Origin: Jaltomata sinuosa | Lineage: Eukaryota > Streptophyta > Magnoliopsida > Solanales > Solanaceae | Reading direction: 5' to 3' | NCBI GenBank assembly: GCA_003996215.1 | Contig: QJPP01000035.1 | Span: 558,001-622,000 of the forward strand | DNA length: 64,000 bases | Shown: positions 46,478 to 60,352 of the stretch, in pieces | Numbering within the stretch: the stretch's first letter is position 1 | Layout of the letters: the number at the start of each line of letters is the position of its first letter | Notes under the pieces: model-generated | What the model saw: only the letters and a program-made list of their open reading frames with translations | Database searches by the model: none | What the model was told of the DNA's origin: nothing | Program-made: the position numbers and the translations under genes

Positions 46478-47999
46478 ACTTCGCACCTCAAAACAGTGAG
46501 CTGGAAGAACTTTTTCAGTAGGTGCGGTTTCTTGTGCGTTCCTCACATCAAGATCCACACACTACATGCAAAACACACAAGAGCATAATTGGAACTTTTG
46601 GTTCCTCGTGTTCTTGTGAATTATATATATGATTCGTGGATCAAGAGTTGCATAAAGCCATTGGCACCAAGCATTAAACAAACAATTAAACAATAGAGGA
46701 CAAAATATAAAATGACCATAAATTTATCCGGGTACTCATACTTCCCCGAAATTCTATTATCACCAATCAAAACAAAAGAGGAACTCAACGATTTCCCTTA
46801 AGAAGGATGTTACCCCGTCTATCATTGGGAACATCAAGCCCTCAATTGCAACACTTTGGTATAAAACTTCAACAATAATTCCTACCTTCACGCACAAGAT
46901 CATATACCCAACAAAATATTCAACAAAGAAAATTGGCATAAAAATAGTAGCAAATATCAGCCTCAAATCACAATTTTCAACCAAAATTTATGAAAAACGA
47001 TGATTTTCCATTAAGAATGACGTCACTCAATCTATCATAGGGCCAAATTATGCATCAATTAAGTGGGTTACTCAGACTTCACCCCAGACACAATTTTTAA
47101 GGCTAAAAACTACTACAATCAACATGCATAAACACAATTTCAAGTTCTACCAAGTTGATATCTAGCAGAATCCACAATACAATTCAAAATTGGGGACCCA
47201 AAAATTTCAGATCTCACCCAAAAATCAACATGTTAATTTTAACGAGCATGCTTCATAATATGAGTTCCCAATCAATATAAAAATATATATTTAACATCGG
47301 AGAACTTATCAAACATGAAGATTAAGTGAAGAGAAGCAAAATTGAAGCTTTTAGAAAAGCAACAATGGTGACCCAACAACCTAGCCTAGAGAACTAATGA
47401 CAGCGACACTTGGTGGAGTGGCGGTGGAGATTGGGTCAGAGGAGGAGAAAAGTTTGGAAAAATTTGAGAGATTTGTGGGAGGTTTTGGGAGAGAATTTAG
47501 AGAGTTGAGGAGAAAATATGGAAAGAAAAGATGAGGGTGGAAGAATAAAAAGGGAAAAAGGGAGAAAATTTGGCTGGGTCAGTCTCTGGGTCGGGTCGGT
47601 CAATGGGTTAGGTTAGTTAAAATTCAAAATTTACCTTGGTGCGCCGCGACATGCAGTTCACACAAGCCCTTGTGCGAACCGCATGTCATTTCACACCTCA
47701 CCTTTTCATGCCCTGAATTTGGCCCAAGCTTCTGCTTCATCATGCGATGAAGGTGCGACACACACTTGGGTTCGTGCGAACCCCACAACCCAGCGCACAT
47801 CACCTCCAATTTCTATTTTTCTTCCCAAACTTTTAGTTTGGTGTGCGTTAGGCCATGCAACGTGCACAATGGCTTGTGCAAACTGCACGGTCCTCCGCAT
47901 GTTCCCTTTTTGCCCTGTTTTCACTTTTTCATTCCTCTGCTCTTTGCATTACTAAAACAAATCAAAAACAACAAAAGATAACCAAAATATAGTAAAAAA
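46478..47999 (-). other. Non-coding part of element C between pol and its 3' end (probable)
   Basis: No ORF is credible. It carries the primer-like phrase gcctcccaagaagtgctcaa at its right boundary, known from the region after the last ORF of Tat/Athila/Ogre-type elements, and words such as gcgaaccgcatg and gtgcaaactgcacgg (47640-47900) that recur in altered form at 60905-61140. On the left it is cut by the LTR of element B. Confidence 0.4.
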
Positions 48000-48063
48000 C
48001 ACTTGTGTTGCCTCCCAAGAAGTGCTCAATTTAATGTCGCGGCTCAACAATAGTACCTCAACC

Positions 48064-48841
48064 TTAGTCGTTGTCGGATAACATGCCAATCCAGTTGGTG
48101 TGGACGCATCCCAATAAGGGGAATTTCTCCTTCAACATCCTCAAGACATCGACCTGTTGCCGACTTGGAAACTCTTCAATCTTGGGGGTCTTGCTCGTTT
48201 CACACTCCTCAAGGGCATCATCAAGTGTGACCTCAACATCAATCATCGAGATTACCCTCACTTCATCCGAAGGCTTTGTGGGTTGGCATACATTGAATGT
48301 CACTACCTCACTTCCAACTCAGAATTTGAGCTCACCGAGTTCAACATCTATAAGTGCTCTCCCCGTGGCTAATAATGGTCTAAGATTATGGGTACCTCAA
48401 CATCTACTTCACAATCCAAGATCACGAAGTCTGCCGGGAGAATGAACTTGTCGACCTTCACCAATACATCGAATAAGATCCTATCGGACGCCTAATAGAC
48501 GGATCAACCATGAGTAGCCTCATAGATGTAGGTTTGGGTGTAACCAATCCTAACTTGTTGAAGATTGCTAGGGGCATTAAGTTGATGCTTGCCCCTATAT
48601 CACACAAGGCTTTACAGAACACAAATAGCCCTATAGTACATGGTATGGTGAATGCACCCGGATCATCCCATTTTGTAGCAACATTGCTTATCATCACAGT
48701 GCTACAACTGTGTGATATATCGACAGATCCCACATCAACAACCTTCTTCTTTTTGAGAAATTCCTTCATAAACTTTGCATACCCCCGCATTTGCGTTAAG
48801 ACATCAACCAAAGGAATATTTATCGAAAGCTTACTGAACAT
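48064..48841 (-). pseudogene. Element C protease and pol N-terminus
   Basis: 48841-48458 encodes the retropepsin-like region ALCDIGASINLMPLAIFNKL with the D-x-G-A-S active site. 48303-48064 continues the linker toward RT (VEVTLDDALEECE, LRMLKEKFPLLGCVHTNW) and stops at 48064. A frame change joins the two. No RT palm motif (Y/F-x-D-D) follows. Confidence 0.75.
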
Positions 48842-49096
48842 ATCAATAAACTTATTGAATGTTTTATCCTCCTTCTTCTTAGTTAGCCATTGAGGGTATG
48901 GAGAAAGTCGCTATGGCAGTGTGGTTGACACACTTTCAGAAATAAGAGGGTCTTCCTCAGCATCAATAGCAACTTGGGGAGGAGATTCAGCCTCCTCCCT
49001 CTCATCATCAACAACAACACTCACCTGGGCATTGGGTGTATCAAGCTTCACCCTGACCCCCGAGTTTTCAACATCTTCATCATGCACGATATTTTT

Positions 49097-50578
49097 TTAT
49101 TTATCAATCAACTCAATGATGGCTTCAACAATAGGCTTGTTTGCTACAAAACCTGACTCCACAACACGCTCTTTCACTACCCCACTTGTTCTCCCACTTC
49201 TAGTAACAATTGCCCTGACATGGGCATCATTTTTAGGATTGGCCGTAGTGTCACTAGGCAGTGTTACCTTCATCCTAGGGTTCATTTGAGTGGATAAATG
49301 ATTCATTTGGGCCTTAAGTTGTTTAATTGAGGTTGAATGAGAGTTCACAGTTTGATGGAGTGTTGAAATTTCACTTTTAAGCTTATTAACCCCGGTGTTA
49401 GTATTATCTACCTTTTTCAGAACCAAGGACAACATGTCCTCAATCTTTGAGTGCCCGAGATTGCTTATGGTGGGTTAGTATAGCGAGTTTGACTTATTTG
49501 GAGGGACATATGGGTTCAAACTCTGGTGATTGTATCTATCACCATCCTTGCCACGGTCCCTCTAATTTCTGTCTCGTTCCTTGTCCCTATTCCAACCTTG
49601 ATTCTCATCCCTCGAGCGATAATAACCGGGATAAGAACCCGCTGACAAATAGCAAAGTTTACCATCCACAATAGTCATTAGCTCTTCATCACTAGCCTTG
49701 ATCTCTGGTGTACTCACATCATTCACGGTCTTAGAACCACCTTCCCCCATCATATGCTTTGCAAGCAAGTCTATTTGCATCATCATTTTTGCCATAGTCT
49801 CATCCCTTTCTTCATCCTTCCTCTGCATCTCATTTGTTAAAATGGATGTGGTCACTCCCGAGGTTAGAATATCTTCCTCCCTTGTGTTAGTCTTGGTCAT
49901 TCTCTTTAGAAGGGCCGAGGCAATAGGAAATTATAGATCCATGAAGGTGCTGCCTCCAAGATTGTTGGCCACAAACTTATTCATCCAGTTCAAGGATCTA
50001 TAGAAGCTTTGTAGTAAGACATGGTCCAGCAAACCATGGTTAGGACACAATACGAGCTTCTTCTTAAATCTCAACCATGCCTCGTGTAGAGGCTCATCGG
50101 GAAGTTAGCAGAAGTTGGTAATTTCATCCCTTAGCTGCATCATCCACGATGGAGGAAATAATCTAGTTGTGAAAGCATCTACCAACTCATCCCAAGAGGT
50201 GATTGGCCCATCTGGTAATTCCTCCAACCAAGCCGTGGCTTCTTCCATTAGAGAAAAAGGAAATAGGCAAAGTCGAACGAATTCTTGGGAGATATTTTGG
50301 AATATGAATGGTTGACATATCTCCACAAAATTATGGATGTGCCTGTTGGCCTCTTTGTGGGCTGCTCCTCCAAACATGCCCTTCATTTGTATCAAATGAA
50401 GCACTGTGCTAGTAATGTGGAATACTGCATTTCCCACCGTGGGGGGTAGGCAGATTGCACCTACTCCCATTTGAGGCACGAGTTCATTTTCTTTATCCAT
50501 GAACCCTTTGTTCATACTCTCTTCGTCCCATACTTTGCTCATGAACAACCTAGGTAATGGAAAACAACAACAAACCAA
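49097..50578 (-). pseudogene. Element C gag, broken
   Basis: The block 50578-50105 carries the Tat/Athila-type gag core (EANRHIHNFVEICQPF, RLCLFPFSLMEEATAWLEEL, LVDAFTTRLFPPSWMMQLRDE). 49900-49562 and 49435-49097 continue the C-terminal gag with coiled-coil-like LKSEISTLHQTVNSHSTSI. Frames differ among the three blocks. Confidence 0.8.
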
Positions 50579-51161
50579 ATAAAAAGAACAAACACTCTAC
50601 AAGGTGATTTCAATTCACAATCAAAAAGGCTAATCAACTTAATTCCCCAAAAATGGAGCCATTTTTTATAACGCTTAAGTGTACTCTCCTAAAAGAAGGT
50701 ATCGATGATCGTTAGAGAAAAACATATTTATAGCACCCGAAAGACATCAGGGTCGGTTGCAAGGGAATTTGTGACTAGTCAAGTCGATTGTAAAGAAAAA
50801 ACTTCACAACAAGAGTAGTTTGTTCGCATGCAATAAAAATTAAAAGAAGGGGAGAATTAGGAAATCTATCACAATTCACAATTCAAAACAAAATAATAAA
50901 GTGAAAGCGGGTATAAATAGTGAGAGAGGACGACTAGGGATGTCTGTCAAGCGAGACTCGATTATGGGATAAGGTGATTTCTCATTCATGAAAACTCTTG
51001 CTAAATGACATGGATAGCATTGGTTTTTCGTATTGCTGTTAATCTCTCGATCAAACAACCATATGTCAAATGGTTTTTATTCAAACACCATTGTTTAGGC
51101 AAATAACCAACCAACATATGCTTGGGGAGGTCACACTATTTCTAGCTTAGACCCTTAAATG

Positions 51162-51166
51162 GGTGT
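51162..51166. repeat. 5-bp target duplication of element D, left
   Basis: ggtgt immediately before the LTR start; the same 5 bp follow the element at 60353-60357. Confidence 0.85.
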
Positions 51167-53239
51167 TGTAACACCCTAGAATTCAATTCAACTTTTAAAC
51201 TTAGAAACTCAGAAAAATTTGGGAGTTCCAGGGATCACGAGTCAAGTCCACGAGCCATGGATTGAACCATGAGTCATGGAAGTGACCCATGAAACCATTC
51301 CTGTAGATCATTCTCTTGTATGAGAACCACGAATCAGGTTCACAATCCATGGATGGTTCCATGAGTCATGGAATCAACTCATGGAACTCAGACTGAGGGT
51401 TACCAGTCCCCCCAAAAACCACGAGAAGTTTCTATGACTCGTGGAAGTTTCCACGAGCCGTGCTGCTAAATCATAGTAACTCTTCTACAACTTGGATTTT
51501 GGGCTCAGCAACCATGAATCCAATCCATGACTCATGATTCTTTCTACGGCTTGTGGAAGGGACCCGTGGAACCTGAAGCTGAGTTTTAAAACAACTTTTT
51601 CTTAGTTAAGTCTCAGGGGTATTTTAGTCATTACCCACTCTTTTAAATCCTAAGAGAGGTAGTTTTGGCCATTCTTAGCATGACTTCTAAACCTATTAGC
51701 CTAAGTCCCTTATCATTACCTCATTCATCCACCAAATTGGGAAAAGAACTTCTTCAAGATCCAAGTCTCAAGCTCCATGTTCAAGCCTCCATTTCTTTTC
51801 AATTTCAGTTGGGTTAGCTTCAATCAAGATATGTGGGTATTCAATAAGGGATTCCCTTCACCCTTATGCCCAAAACTCTAGTCTTCTAAATTGAACTTAT
51901 GGATTTCTAAATTAGGGTTCTTACTAAAATTGGGGAAAAAGTTACGGGTCTTCTTTTAAGGCATCAATTCATGATTTCTCATTACATATATATGATTTAA
52001 TTGAAGTTCCTTAGTTGATTTCAAAAGCCCATATGTTGATGATGAATTTTAGTATGATTTCATTGAATTACATGTCTTCAAGTAAAATTGATATGTTTAG
52101 GTAACATGACCTTTATTTTCTTAAAATTGCATGCCTAATTCTTTAAGCTATGATATTAGAAAGGAAAGTATATTTTGAATTATGGTTTTGAAAATCTTTA
52201 AGATTCATGACTTGTGAATTGCATGACACCAGATATGTCCTTATGCTTTTCCAATAGTTTTGGACATTAGATATGTCCCTATGCTTTATGAAAGGTTTGA
52301 CATCCAGGTATGTCTACCTAAGTTGTGAACAGTTTTAACATAAGACATGTCACTAGTATTATGAGCTACATGTATATGTTTTAGGAGTAGTATTATCACC
52401 GAGTTGGACAGGGTGAGAGTACCCTTATTCCCAGAACTATGTGCCTCCGTAGGTTCTAAGTCCCCTCAGTTAGGCATCAGATTTAGTGATCACACCACAG
52501 TCATGCCTTTATACCCTAGCAAGGTATATTGGGTCCTTTCGATGGGGAGTATACATCAGATTCCATGTAGCTCACATATTCTATGTCGGTTAGAGAACCT
52601 CCCACAGAAACAGTATTAAGTTTTAAAATGCATTGACTCTCTACCTTCTGATTTTAGAACTATTATGACCACTTATGATATTTTGTATACCTTATCTTGG
52701 CTTTGCATTGAGTCTCTTGCATTTCACTTTTACACTTATAGCATGATTTCAGCTTTACAAGTTTATTTAGCATGCTTATCTCAGATTTCTGTTTATCTCA
52801 TATATTCAGTACATCCTATAGTACTGATGCATTTTGCGCTGCATCCTTTTACGATGAAGATTCAGGCACTTGCCCTCAGACTCGTGGCTAGACTACGCCA
52901 GACTTTCAGCTGATTATTGGTGAGTCCTCATTATTCGAGGACTAGAGTTAGCGAGCTTATCTTTATGCTTTCATTTCAGATTTTGAGTTTGTTGGGGTCT
53001 TGTCCCAACAACTCTTTATGAAAGTTAGAGGCTTTTCAGACATAGACAGTATTCGAGCCTCCTTTTGGATTTATATTCCTATTTGGCTTGGTTATCTATA
53101 CATTTGATTTTGGATCTTCTTATTAGGCTTCTGCTTATATATTGATTTATCTGAGTTATGATATGACTAAAGGTTAAATTGAGACACTTGTGGTCCCAGA
53201 TTCCGTGTTACGTCTAGGGGGTAGCCTCGGGGAGTGACA
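51167..53239 (+). repeat. 5' LTR of element D (2073 bp)
   Basis: tgtaacaccctag ... ggagtgaca. Same family as the LTRs of A and B by its ends and by the shared ggagtagtatt-caccgagttggac and tagaggcttttcagacatag blocks. Confidence 0.95.
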
Positions 53240-53448
53240 AACTTGGTATTAGAGCCTCAAGTTCAAAGGTCCTAGGATATCTGAAAGCCGCATCGAGTAG
53301 AGTCTCTTTCATATGTGTGAAGCATGCCACACTTATGAGAGGAAATCTATGAGATGTCTTAGAAAAACTTCACTTCTTTCAGGATCATATCATGTGATAG
53401 AGTTTAACTCTAATATCCCTTTAATCCTTTCTTTGTACGTTTCACATT

Positions 53449-54596
53449 ATGCCTCAAAGTGCTATGCCTCACTGAGCCGCTCAGAATGTTGCTCCTCCAG
53501 CTCAAGCCACCGAGGTCACAAATGAGGAGTTCAGGAACGCTATCCATATGCTAGCCCAGACTATGGCCGCCTAGGCCAATCAGCCAGCTCCTACCCCCGT
53601 CCACTCTCAAGGTGGGGTAGTGTCTCGAGTTCATGATTTTATCCGTATGAACTCACTGGAGTTCTGGGGTTCGAAAGTGAATAAGGATCCACTAAACTTT
53701 ATCTATGAAGTGAAGAAAGTCCTTAATGTGATGCAAGTGGTTGGTGTTGATACTATTAGGTTAGAATCTTATCAACTCAAGGATGTAGCTCATATCTGGT
53801 TCACGCAATGGAAAGAAGCTAAGGCTAGGGACGTGGCCCCTATGACTTGGGAGTATTTTGAAGGGGCTTTCCTTGATTGGTTCTCCCCGAGGGAGTTGAG
53901 GCAAGCGAAGGCCAAGGAGTTTGTGAACTTGAGACAGGGATCCATGATTGTTCAGGAGTATGGGTTGAGGTTCACCCAGATTTCCAGATACGCTCCTACT
54001 ATGGTGGCTGACCCACAGGATCAGATGAGCAAGTATATCTATGGGGTTTCAGATTTGGTAAAGAAGGAGTGTAGATCTACTATGCTATTGAGCGACATGA
54101 GTATCTCTAGACTTATGACTCATGCTTACCAGATTGAGGGAGACAAGCTTAGGGAGATGGCTAAAGAGAAAAAAAGATATCTGAGGGTTCGAGATTTAGC
54201 CATCAGAAGTCTGGAGGTGGGCATCGATCTTTCTTTCAGAAGAGGTCATCAGGACCTATGTATTCTACCGCTAGTGCTCCTTCTCAGGCCTCCAAGCCTC
54301 GTGATGATTAGTATGGTAGGGGTGCGGGTTCTTATTCTCAAGAGAGTGGTGCAAAGGGGCCTTCCTACCCCATTTGTACCAAGTGTGGAAAAAATCATCC
54401 CGGTAAGTGTCTAGCCAGTAGAGAGGGTTGTTTTGGATGTGGTCAGGTTGGTCATAAGATTAGAGATTGACCTTCAGCTAATAAGGGAAAGGGTGGTAGT
54501 AGGACTCATTCTGCCCCAGCATCCCTAGGAGGTCGACCAGCCCAGCAAGGCACAACTTCTAGTTCTAGTGGTCAGCTCCAGAACTGCCTTTATGCC
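53449..54596 (+). pseudogene. Element D gag, broken
   Basis: A possible ATG at 53449 (MPQSAMPH, then a stop). The long open block 53620-54414 carries NSLEFWGSKVNKDPLNFIYE and TWEYFEGAFLDWFSPRELRQ, then shifts frame. The knuckle region C-F-G-C-G-Q-V-G-H lies near 54430 in the other frame and ends at a stop, tga, at 54468. Confidence 0.85.
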
Positions 54597-56652
54597 ATGT
54601 CCTCTCATCAGGACCAGGAGAGTTCTCCAGATATTGTTACTGGTATGTTGAAAGTCTTCTCTTTTGATGTGTATGCTTTATTAGATCCCAGTGCATCCTT
54701 ATCTTTTATGAGCCCTTATGTTGCTTGCAAGTTCAAGATTTATCCGGATCAAATTTTAGAACCCTTTTGTGTTTCTACTCCTATTGGTGAGTCAGTCCTA
54801 GCCAAAAGAATCTATCAAAATTACCTATTCTCAGTCCTTCATAGAGTCACTTAAGCATATCTAGTAGAGTTGGAGATGATTGACTTTGATATTATTCTTG
54901 GTATGGATTAGTTGTATGCTTGTTATGCTTTGGTTGATTATCATACTCGAGTCATCTGTTTCAAGTTTCCAAATGAACCCGTCTTAGAGTGACGAGGTAG
55001 TCCTCCATCCTCGAAAGGTAATTTCATATCTTATCTTAAGGCTAGTAAGATGATTTCTAAGGGTTATGTTTATCACATAGTTTGGGTTATGGACACAGAG
55101 TCTAAAATCCCATCCCTTTAGTCTATTCCGGTTATGAATGAGTTCCTAGAAGTATTTCCCGAAGATTTACCTGGAGTCCCTCCTGAGTGGGAGATCGACT
55201 TTGGAGTAGATCTTCTTCCAGATATGAATTCTATCTTTATTCCTCCCTATAGAATGGATCCCGCGGAGCTTAAGAAATTGAAAGATCAGTTGAAGGATCT
55301 CCTTAATAAGGGTTTTATCCGACCCATTATATCTTCATGGGGTGCTCCAGTCTTATTCGTGCAAAATAAAGATGGTTCCCTCAGAATGTGTATTGACTAG
55401 CGTCAGTTGAACAAGGTCACAATCAAGAATAAATATCCCATTCCTAGAAGTAATGACTTGTTCGATCATCTTTAAGGTGCTAGTTTCTTCTCTAAGATCG
55501 ACCTTAGATTTGATAATCATCAGCTTCGTGTTTGAGAGTGTGATATTCCAAAGACAACCTTCAAAACTCGATATGGTCATTATGAATTTATTGTGATGTC
55601 TTTTCATCTAACGAATGCTTCTGCAGCCTTTATGGACTTGATGAACTGTGTGTTCAAGCAGTATTTGGATATGTTTATGATTGTGTTCATTGATGATATC
55701 CTTATATATTCTCGGAATGAGGAGGAGCATGCGGACCATTTGAGAGTGGTGTTGCAAACTCTCAAAGACCGATAATGTTTTACTAAGTTTAGCAAGTGTG
55801 AGTTTTGGATGTAGTCTGTTGCTCTTATGGGTCATATTGTGACTAGAGATGGTATTCGAGTTGATTCTCAAAAGATCGAGGAAGTAAAGAACTGGCCTAG
55901 ACCCACTTCCCCGTCTGATATTATGAGCTTTTTAGGTTTGGCTGGTTACTACAGGAGATTTGTGGAAGGATTTTCTTCTATTACTGCCCCATTGACTCAG
56001 TTGACTCAGAAGAAGGTAAAATTTTAGTGGTCTGATCTATGTGAGAAGAACTTTCAGGAATTGAAGACTTGATTGACCACAGCTCCAGTGTTGGCTCTAC
56101 CCGAGGGACCAGATGACTTTGTTGTGTATTGTGATGCTTCTAGTATTGGTTTGGGTTGCGTGTTGATGCAGCGTGGTAAGGTGATTGCTTATGCTTCGAG
56201 ACAGCTTAAGATTTATGAGAAGAACTACCCTTCATTATCTTGAGTTAGCAGCCGTGGTTTTTGCTTTGAAGATTTAGAGACACTTCTTGTATGGTGTTCA
56301 CGTGGATGTATTCACCAATCATAAGAGTCTTCAGTATGTGTTCACTCAGAAGGAATTGAATCTTTGTCAAAGGAGATGGCTTGAGCTTCTTAAGGATTAT
56401 GACATGAGTGTGTTTTACCATCCGGGTAAGGCCAATATTGTGGCGGATACACTTAGTAGATTGTCTATGAGTAGTGTGTCTTCAGTCGAAGACGGGAAAA
56501 AGGAATTGGTTAAGGAGGTTCATAGGCTTGCTCGGTTGGGAGTTTGCCTTATGGACTCGACAGAAGGTGGTGTTATTGTTCAGAATGGTTCCGAATTATC
56601 TTTGGTAGCTGAAGTGAAAGAAAAGCAAGATAGTGATCCTATTTTGCTTTAG
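54597..56652 (+). pseudogene. Element D protease, reverse transcriptase and RNase H, broken
   Basis: Protease: YALLDPSASLSFMSPYVACK (54675), with G replaced by S in the D-x-G-A-S motif. RT lead 55134-55400 ends LFVQNKDGSLRMCID. FIDDILIYS is near 55690. GLAGYYRRFVEGFSSITAPL is near 55938. RNase H ends with FTNHKSLQYVFTQKELNL and NIVADTLSRLSM (56310-56470). Stops at about 54852, 54909, 54991, 55398, 55474, 55533, 55773, 55813, 56025 and 56069. Confidence 0.88.
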
Positions 56653-56759
56653 CTAAAGGGTGCATTCCATCAGCAAAGGGTTGAGGTTTTCTCCCAAGGA
56701 GGAGATGGTGTGCTCCATTATCAGGGTCGATTGTGTGTTCCCAACGTTAATGGGTTGAG

Positions 56760-58047
56760 ACAACAGATTTTGATTAAGGCTCATAGTTCCAGATATTCTA
56801 TTTATTGTGGTGCCACCAAGATATACCATGACCTATAGGAAGTCTATTGGTGGAATGGTATGAAGAGGGACATAGCCAGTTTTGTGGCTAAGTGTCCCAA
56901 CTGTCAGCAAGTGAAGGTAGAGCATCAACGATCGGGTGGTATGACTCAGGATAGTGACCTTCCTACTTGGAAGTGGGAAGCAATCAATATGGACTTCATC
57001 ACAGGTTTGCCTCGTACTCGAAGGGAACATTATTCTATTTGGGTGATTATTGACAGAATGACTAAATCAGCCCACTTCTTAGCGGTTAAGACTACTGATT
57101 TAGCTTAGGATTACGCCAGACTCTATATCTGAGATATAGTCCGATTGCATGGTGTTCCATTGTGTATCATTTCGGATAGGGTTACTCAGTTTACATCCCA
57201 GTTTTAGATATCATTTCAGAGAGGTCTTGGTACTCAGATGAATCTTAGCACAACCTTTTACCCACAGACGGATGGCCAGGCAAAACGTACTATTCAGACT
57301 TCGGAGGATATGTTGAGAGCTTGTGTGATTGATTTCAAGGATAGTTGGGATGATCACTTACCTCTTATTGAGTTTGCCTACAACAATAACTTCCACTCTA
57401 GCATCCAGATGGCTCCTTATGAGGCACTTTATAGGCGGAGGTGTAGGTCTCCTATTGGTTGGTTTGAGGTAGGTGAGACTGCTTTGATTGGTCTAGATTC
57501 CATTAATGAGACTATGGAGAAGGTTCAGATCATTAGGGAGAGTTTGAAGACCGCTCAGATTCATCAGAAATCATATGCGGATGTGAGAAGGATAGAGTTA
57601 GAATTTGAAGTTGATGATTAGGTATTCCTGAAAGTGTCACCTATGAAGGGTGTGATGAGATTTGGCAAGAAAGGGAAGTTTAGTACCTGCTACATTGGTC
57701 CTTATTGGATTCTGAGGAGAGTTGGTAGTATCTCTTATGAGTTGGATTTGCCATCGGATTTAGAAGCGGTTCATCCAGTTTTCCATGTTTCTATGTTGAA
57801 GAAGTGTGTTTGTGACCCAACCTTGATTGTTCCTTTGAAAGATATGAATGTGAAGGATAACCTTACTTATGAGGAAGTTCTCTTGGAGATTCTTGATCGT
57901 TGGGTTCGGAGGTTGAGAAACAATGAGGTCGCTTCAGTAAAGGTCCTTTGGAGAAATCAACTAGTTGAGGGAGCTACTTGGCAAGAAGAAGAAACCATGA
58001 AAGCCAAGTACCCTCATCTATTTCCTTCCGACCCAGTTTCAGCTTGA
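56760..58047 (+). pseudogene. Element D integrase and chromodomain, broken
   Basis: CPNCQQVKVEHQ (56892), NMDFITGLPRTRREHYSIW (56986), QTDGQAKRTIQTSEDMLR (57264), SPMKGVMRFGKKGKF (57637), and the chromodomain-like VEGATWQEEETMKAKYPHLF (57966). Stops near 56836, 57106, 57129, 57207 and 57619. Confidence 0.88.
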
Positions 58048-58281
58048 GGTATTAGTTTCCTTCTTAGTACATTCCTCCGATTCTATTCCATCAATTTTCC
58101 TCATGATCCTAGCATGCATTCATGTTTTTCGAAGTTAGTTCAGTCATGTTTTAAGTTGAAAAGATCAGTTTTCATGTTTACCCTTGAGCTTTCCTATTTT
58201 GATGTGTGGCTGGGCTGTTATCTCTCCAGTTTTCCTTGCTTAGTCTTCATTCGAGGATGAACGATCCCAAGGGGGAGATAT

Positions 58282-60352
58282 TGTAACACCCCAAAATTCA
58301 ATTCAACTATTAAACTTAGAAACTCAGAAAATTTTGGAAGTTCCAGGGATCATGAGTCAAGTCCACGAGCCGTGGACAGAACCACGAGTCATGGAAGTGA
58401 CCCGTGAAACCATTCTTGCAGATCATCCTCTGGTATGAGAACCACAAGTCAGGTTCACGATCCGTGGATGGTTCCATGAGTTATGGAACCAACACGTGGA
58501 ACTCAGACTGAGGGATACCAGTCCCCCCAAAAAACCATAAGAACTTTCTACGACTCGTGGAAGTTTCCACGATCCATGCTGCTAAATCGTAGTAACTCTT
58601 CCATAACTTGGATTTTGGGATCAGGAACCATGAGTCCAATCCATGACTCCTGATTCCTTCTACGGCTCGTGGAAGGGACCAGTGGAACTTGAGCTGAGTT
58701 TTAAAACACCTTTTTCTTAGTTAAGTCCCAGCGGTATTTCAGTTATTACCCACCCTTTTAACTCCTAAGTGAGGTCGTTTTGGCCATTCTTAGTATGATT
58801 TCTAAATCTATTAGCCTATGTCCCTTCTCATTACCTTATTCATCTTCCAAATTGGGAAAGGAACTTCTTTAATCCCAAGTCTCAAGCTCCAAGTTCAAGC
58901 CTGCATTTCTTTTCAATTTTTGTTGGGTTAGCTTCAATCAAGGTATGTGGGTATTCAATAAGGGATTCCCTTCACCCTTATGACCAAAACCCCAATCTTC
59001 TAAATTGAACTTATGAATTTCTAAATTAGGGTTCTTACTCAAATTGGGGAAAAAGTTATGGGTCTTCTTTTAAGGCATCAATTCATGATTTCTCATTATA
59101 TATCTATAATTTAATTGAAGTTCCTTAGTTGATTTCAAAAGATCATATGTTGATGATGAATTTTAGTATGATTTCATTTAATTGCATGCCTTCAAGTAAA
59201 ATTGGTATGTTTAGGTAACATGACCTTTATTTTCATGAAATTGCATGCCTAATTCTTCAAGCTATGATATTAGAAAGGAAAGTATATTTTGAATTATGGT
59301 TTTGCAAAGCTTTAAAATTCATGACTTTTGAATTGCATGACATCAGATATGTCCTTATGCTTTTCCAATAATTATGGACATTAGATATTTCCCTATGTTT
59401 TATGAAAGGTTTGGCATCCAAATATGTCTACCTAAGTTATGAACAGTTTTGACATAAGACATGTCACAAGTATTATGAGCTATACGTATATATTTTGGGA
59501 GTACTATTAGCATCAAGTTGGACAGGGTGAGAGTACCCTTAGTCCCAAAACTATGTGCCCTCATAGATTCTAAGTCCCCTCAGTTGGGCATCAGATTTAG
59601 TGATCTCGCCACAGTCATGCCTTTATACCCTAGCAAGGTATATTGGGTCCTTTCGATGGGGTGTATACATTAGATTATATGTAGCTCACATGGTCTATGT
59701 CGGTTAGAGAACCTCCCATAGAAAGAATATTAGGTTTTAAAATGCATCAACTCTCAGCCTTCATATTTTAGGACTATTATGACTACTTATGTATTTTGTA
59801 TACCTTGCCTTGACTTTGCATTGAGTCTCTTGCATTTCAGTTTTACACTTATAGCATGATTTCAGCTTTACAAGTTTATTTAGCATGCTTATCTCAAATT
59901 TTTGTTTATCTCATATATTCAGTTTATCCTATAGTAATGATGCATTTTGCGCTGTATCCTTTTACGATGCAGATTCAGGCACATGCCCTCAGACTCGTGG
60001 CTAGACTACGCCAGACTTTCAGCTGATTATTGGTGAGTCCTCATTATTTAAGGACTAGAGTTAGCGAGCCTATCTTTATGCTTTCATTTCAGATTTTGAG
60101 TTAGCTGGGGTCTTGTCCCAACAACTCTTTATGACAGTTAGAGGCTTTTCAGACATAGACAGTATTTGATCCTCCTTTTGGATTTGTATTCCTATTTGGA
60201 TTGGTTATCTATACGTTTGATTTCGGATCTTCCTATTATGCTTCTGCTTATATATTGATTTATCTGAGTTATGCTATGATCAAGGGTTAACTTGGAAAAC
60301 TTGTGGTCCTGGGTCCCGTGTTACATCTAGGGGGTAGCCTCGGGGCGTGATA
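58282..60352 (+). repeat. 3' LTR of element D (2071 bp)
   Basis: tgtaacaccccaaaattc ... gggcgtgata. The last CA is mutated to TA. Confidence 0.95.

Larger units (their letters stand above)
48000..51166 (-). mobile_element. Ty3/gypsy Tat/Athila/Ogre-like element C, pol-deleted (part 1)
   Basis: Minus-strand order: part of the 5' LTR (51166-about 50672), a degenerate primer-binding site (atggctccatttttgggga on the minus strand, near 50665), gag, protease, about the first 120 codons leading to RT, then directly the post-pol phrase. RT, RNase H and integrase are absent. The other part of the LTR continues at 60353 after element D. It needs proteins from another element to move. Confidence 0.7.
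51167..60352 (+). mobile_element. Ty3/gypsy Tekay/Del-like element D, structurally complete
   Basis: 9186 bp with LTRs 51167-53239 and 58282-60352, 5-bp target duplication ggtgt, primer-binding site tggtattagagc (53244-53255), polypurine tract aagggggagat (58269-58279), and the full gag-PR-RT-RNaseH-INT-chromodomain order. It sits in the LTR of element C. ORFs are broken, and the LTRs differ at about ten of the first 116 positions, so it is not a recent insertion. Confidence 0.95.

Noticed and set aside
47624..47981. Overlapping short frames on both strands
   Set aside because: They reflect a repetitive GC-rich patch in the non-coding part of element C.
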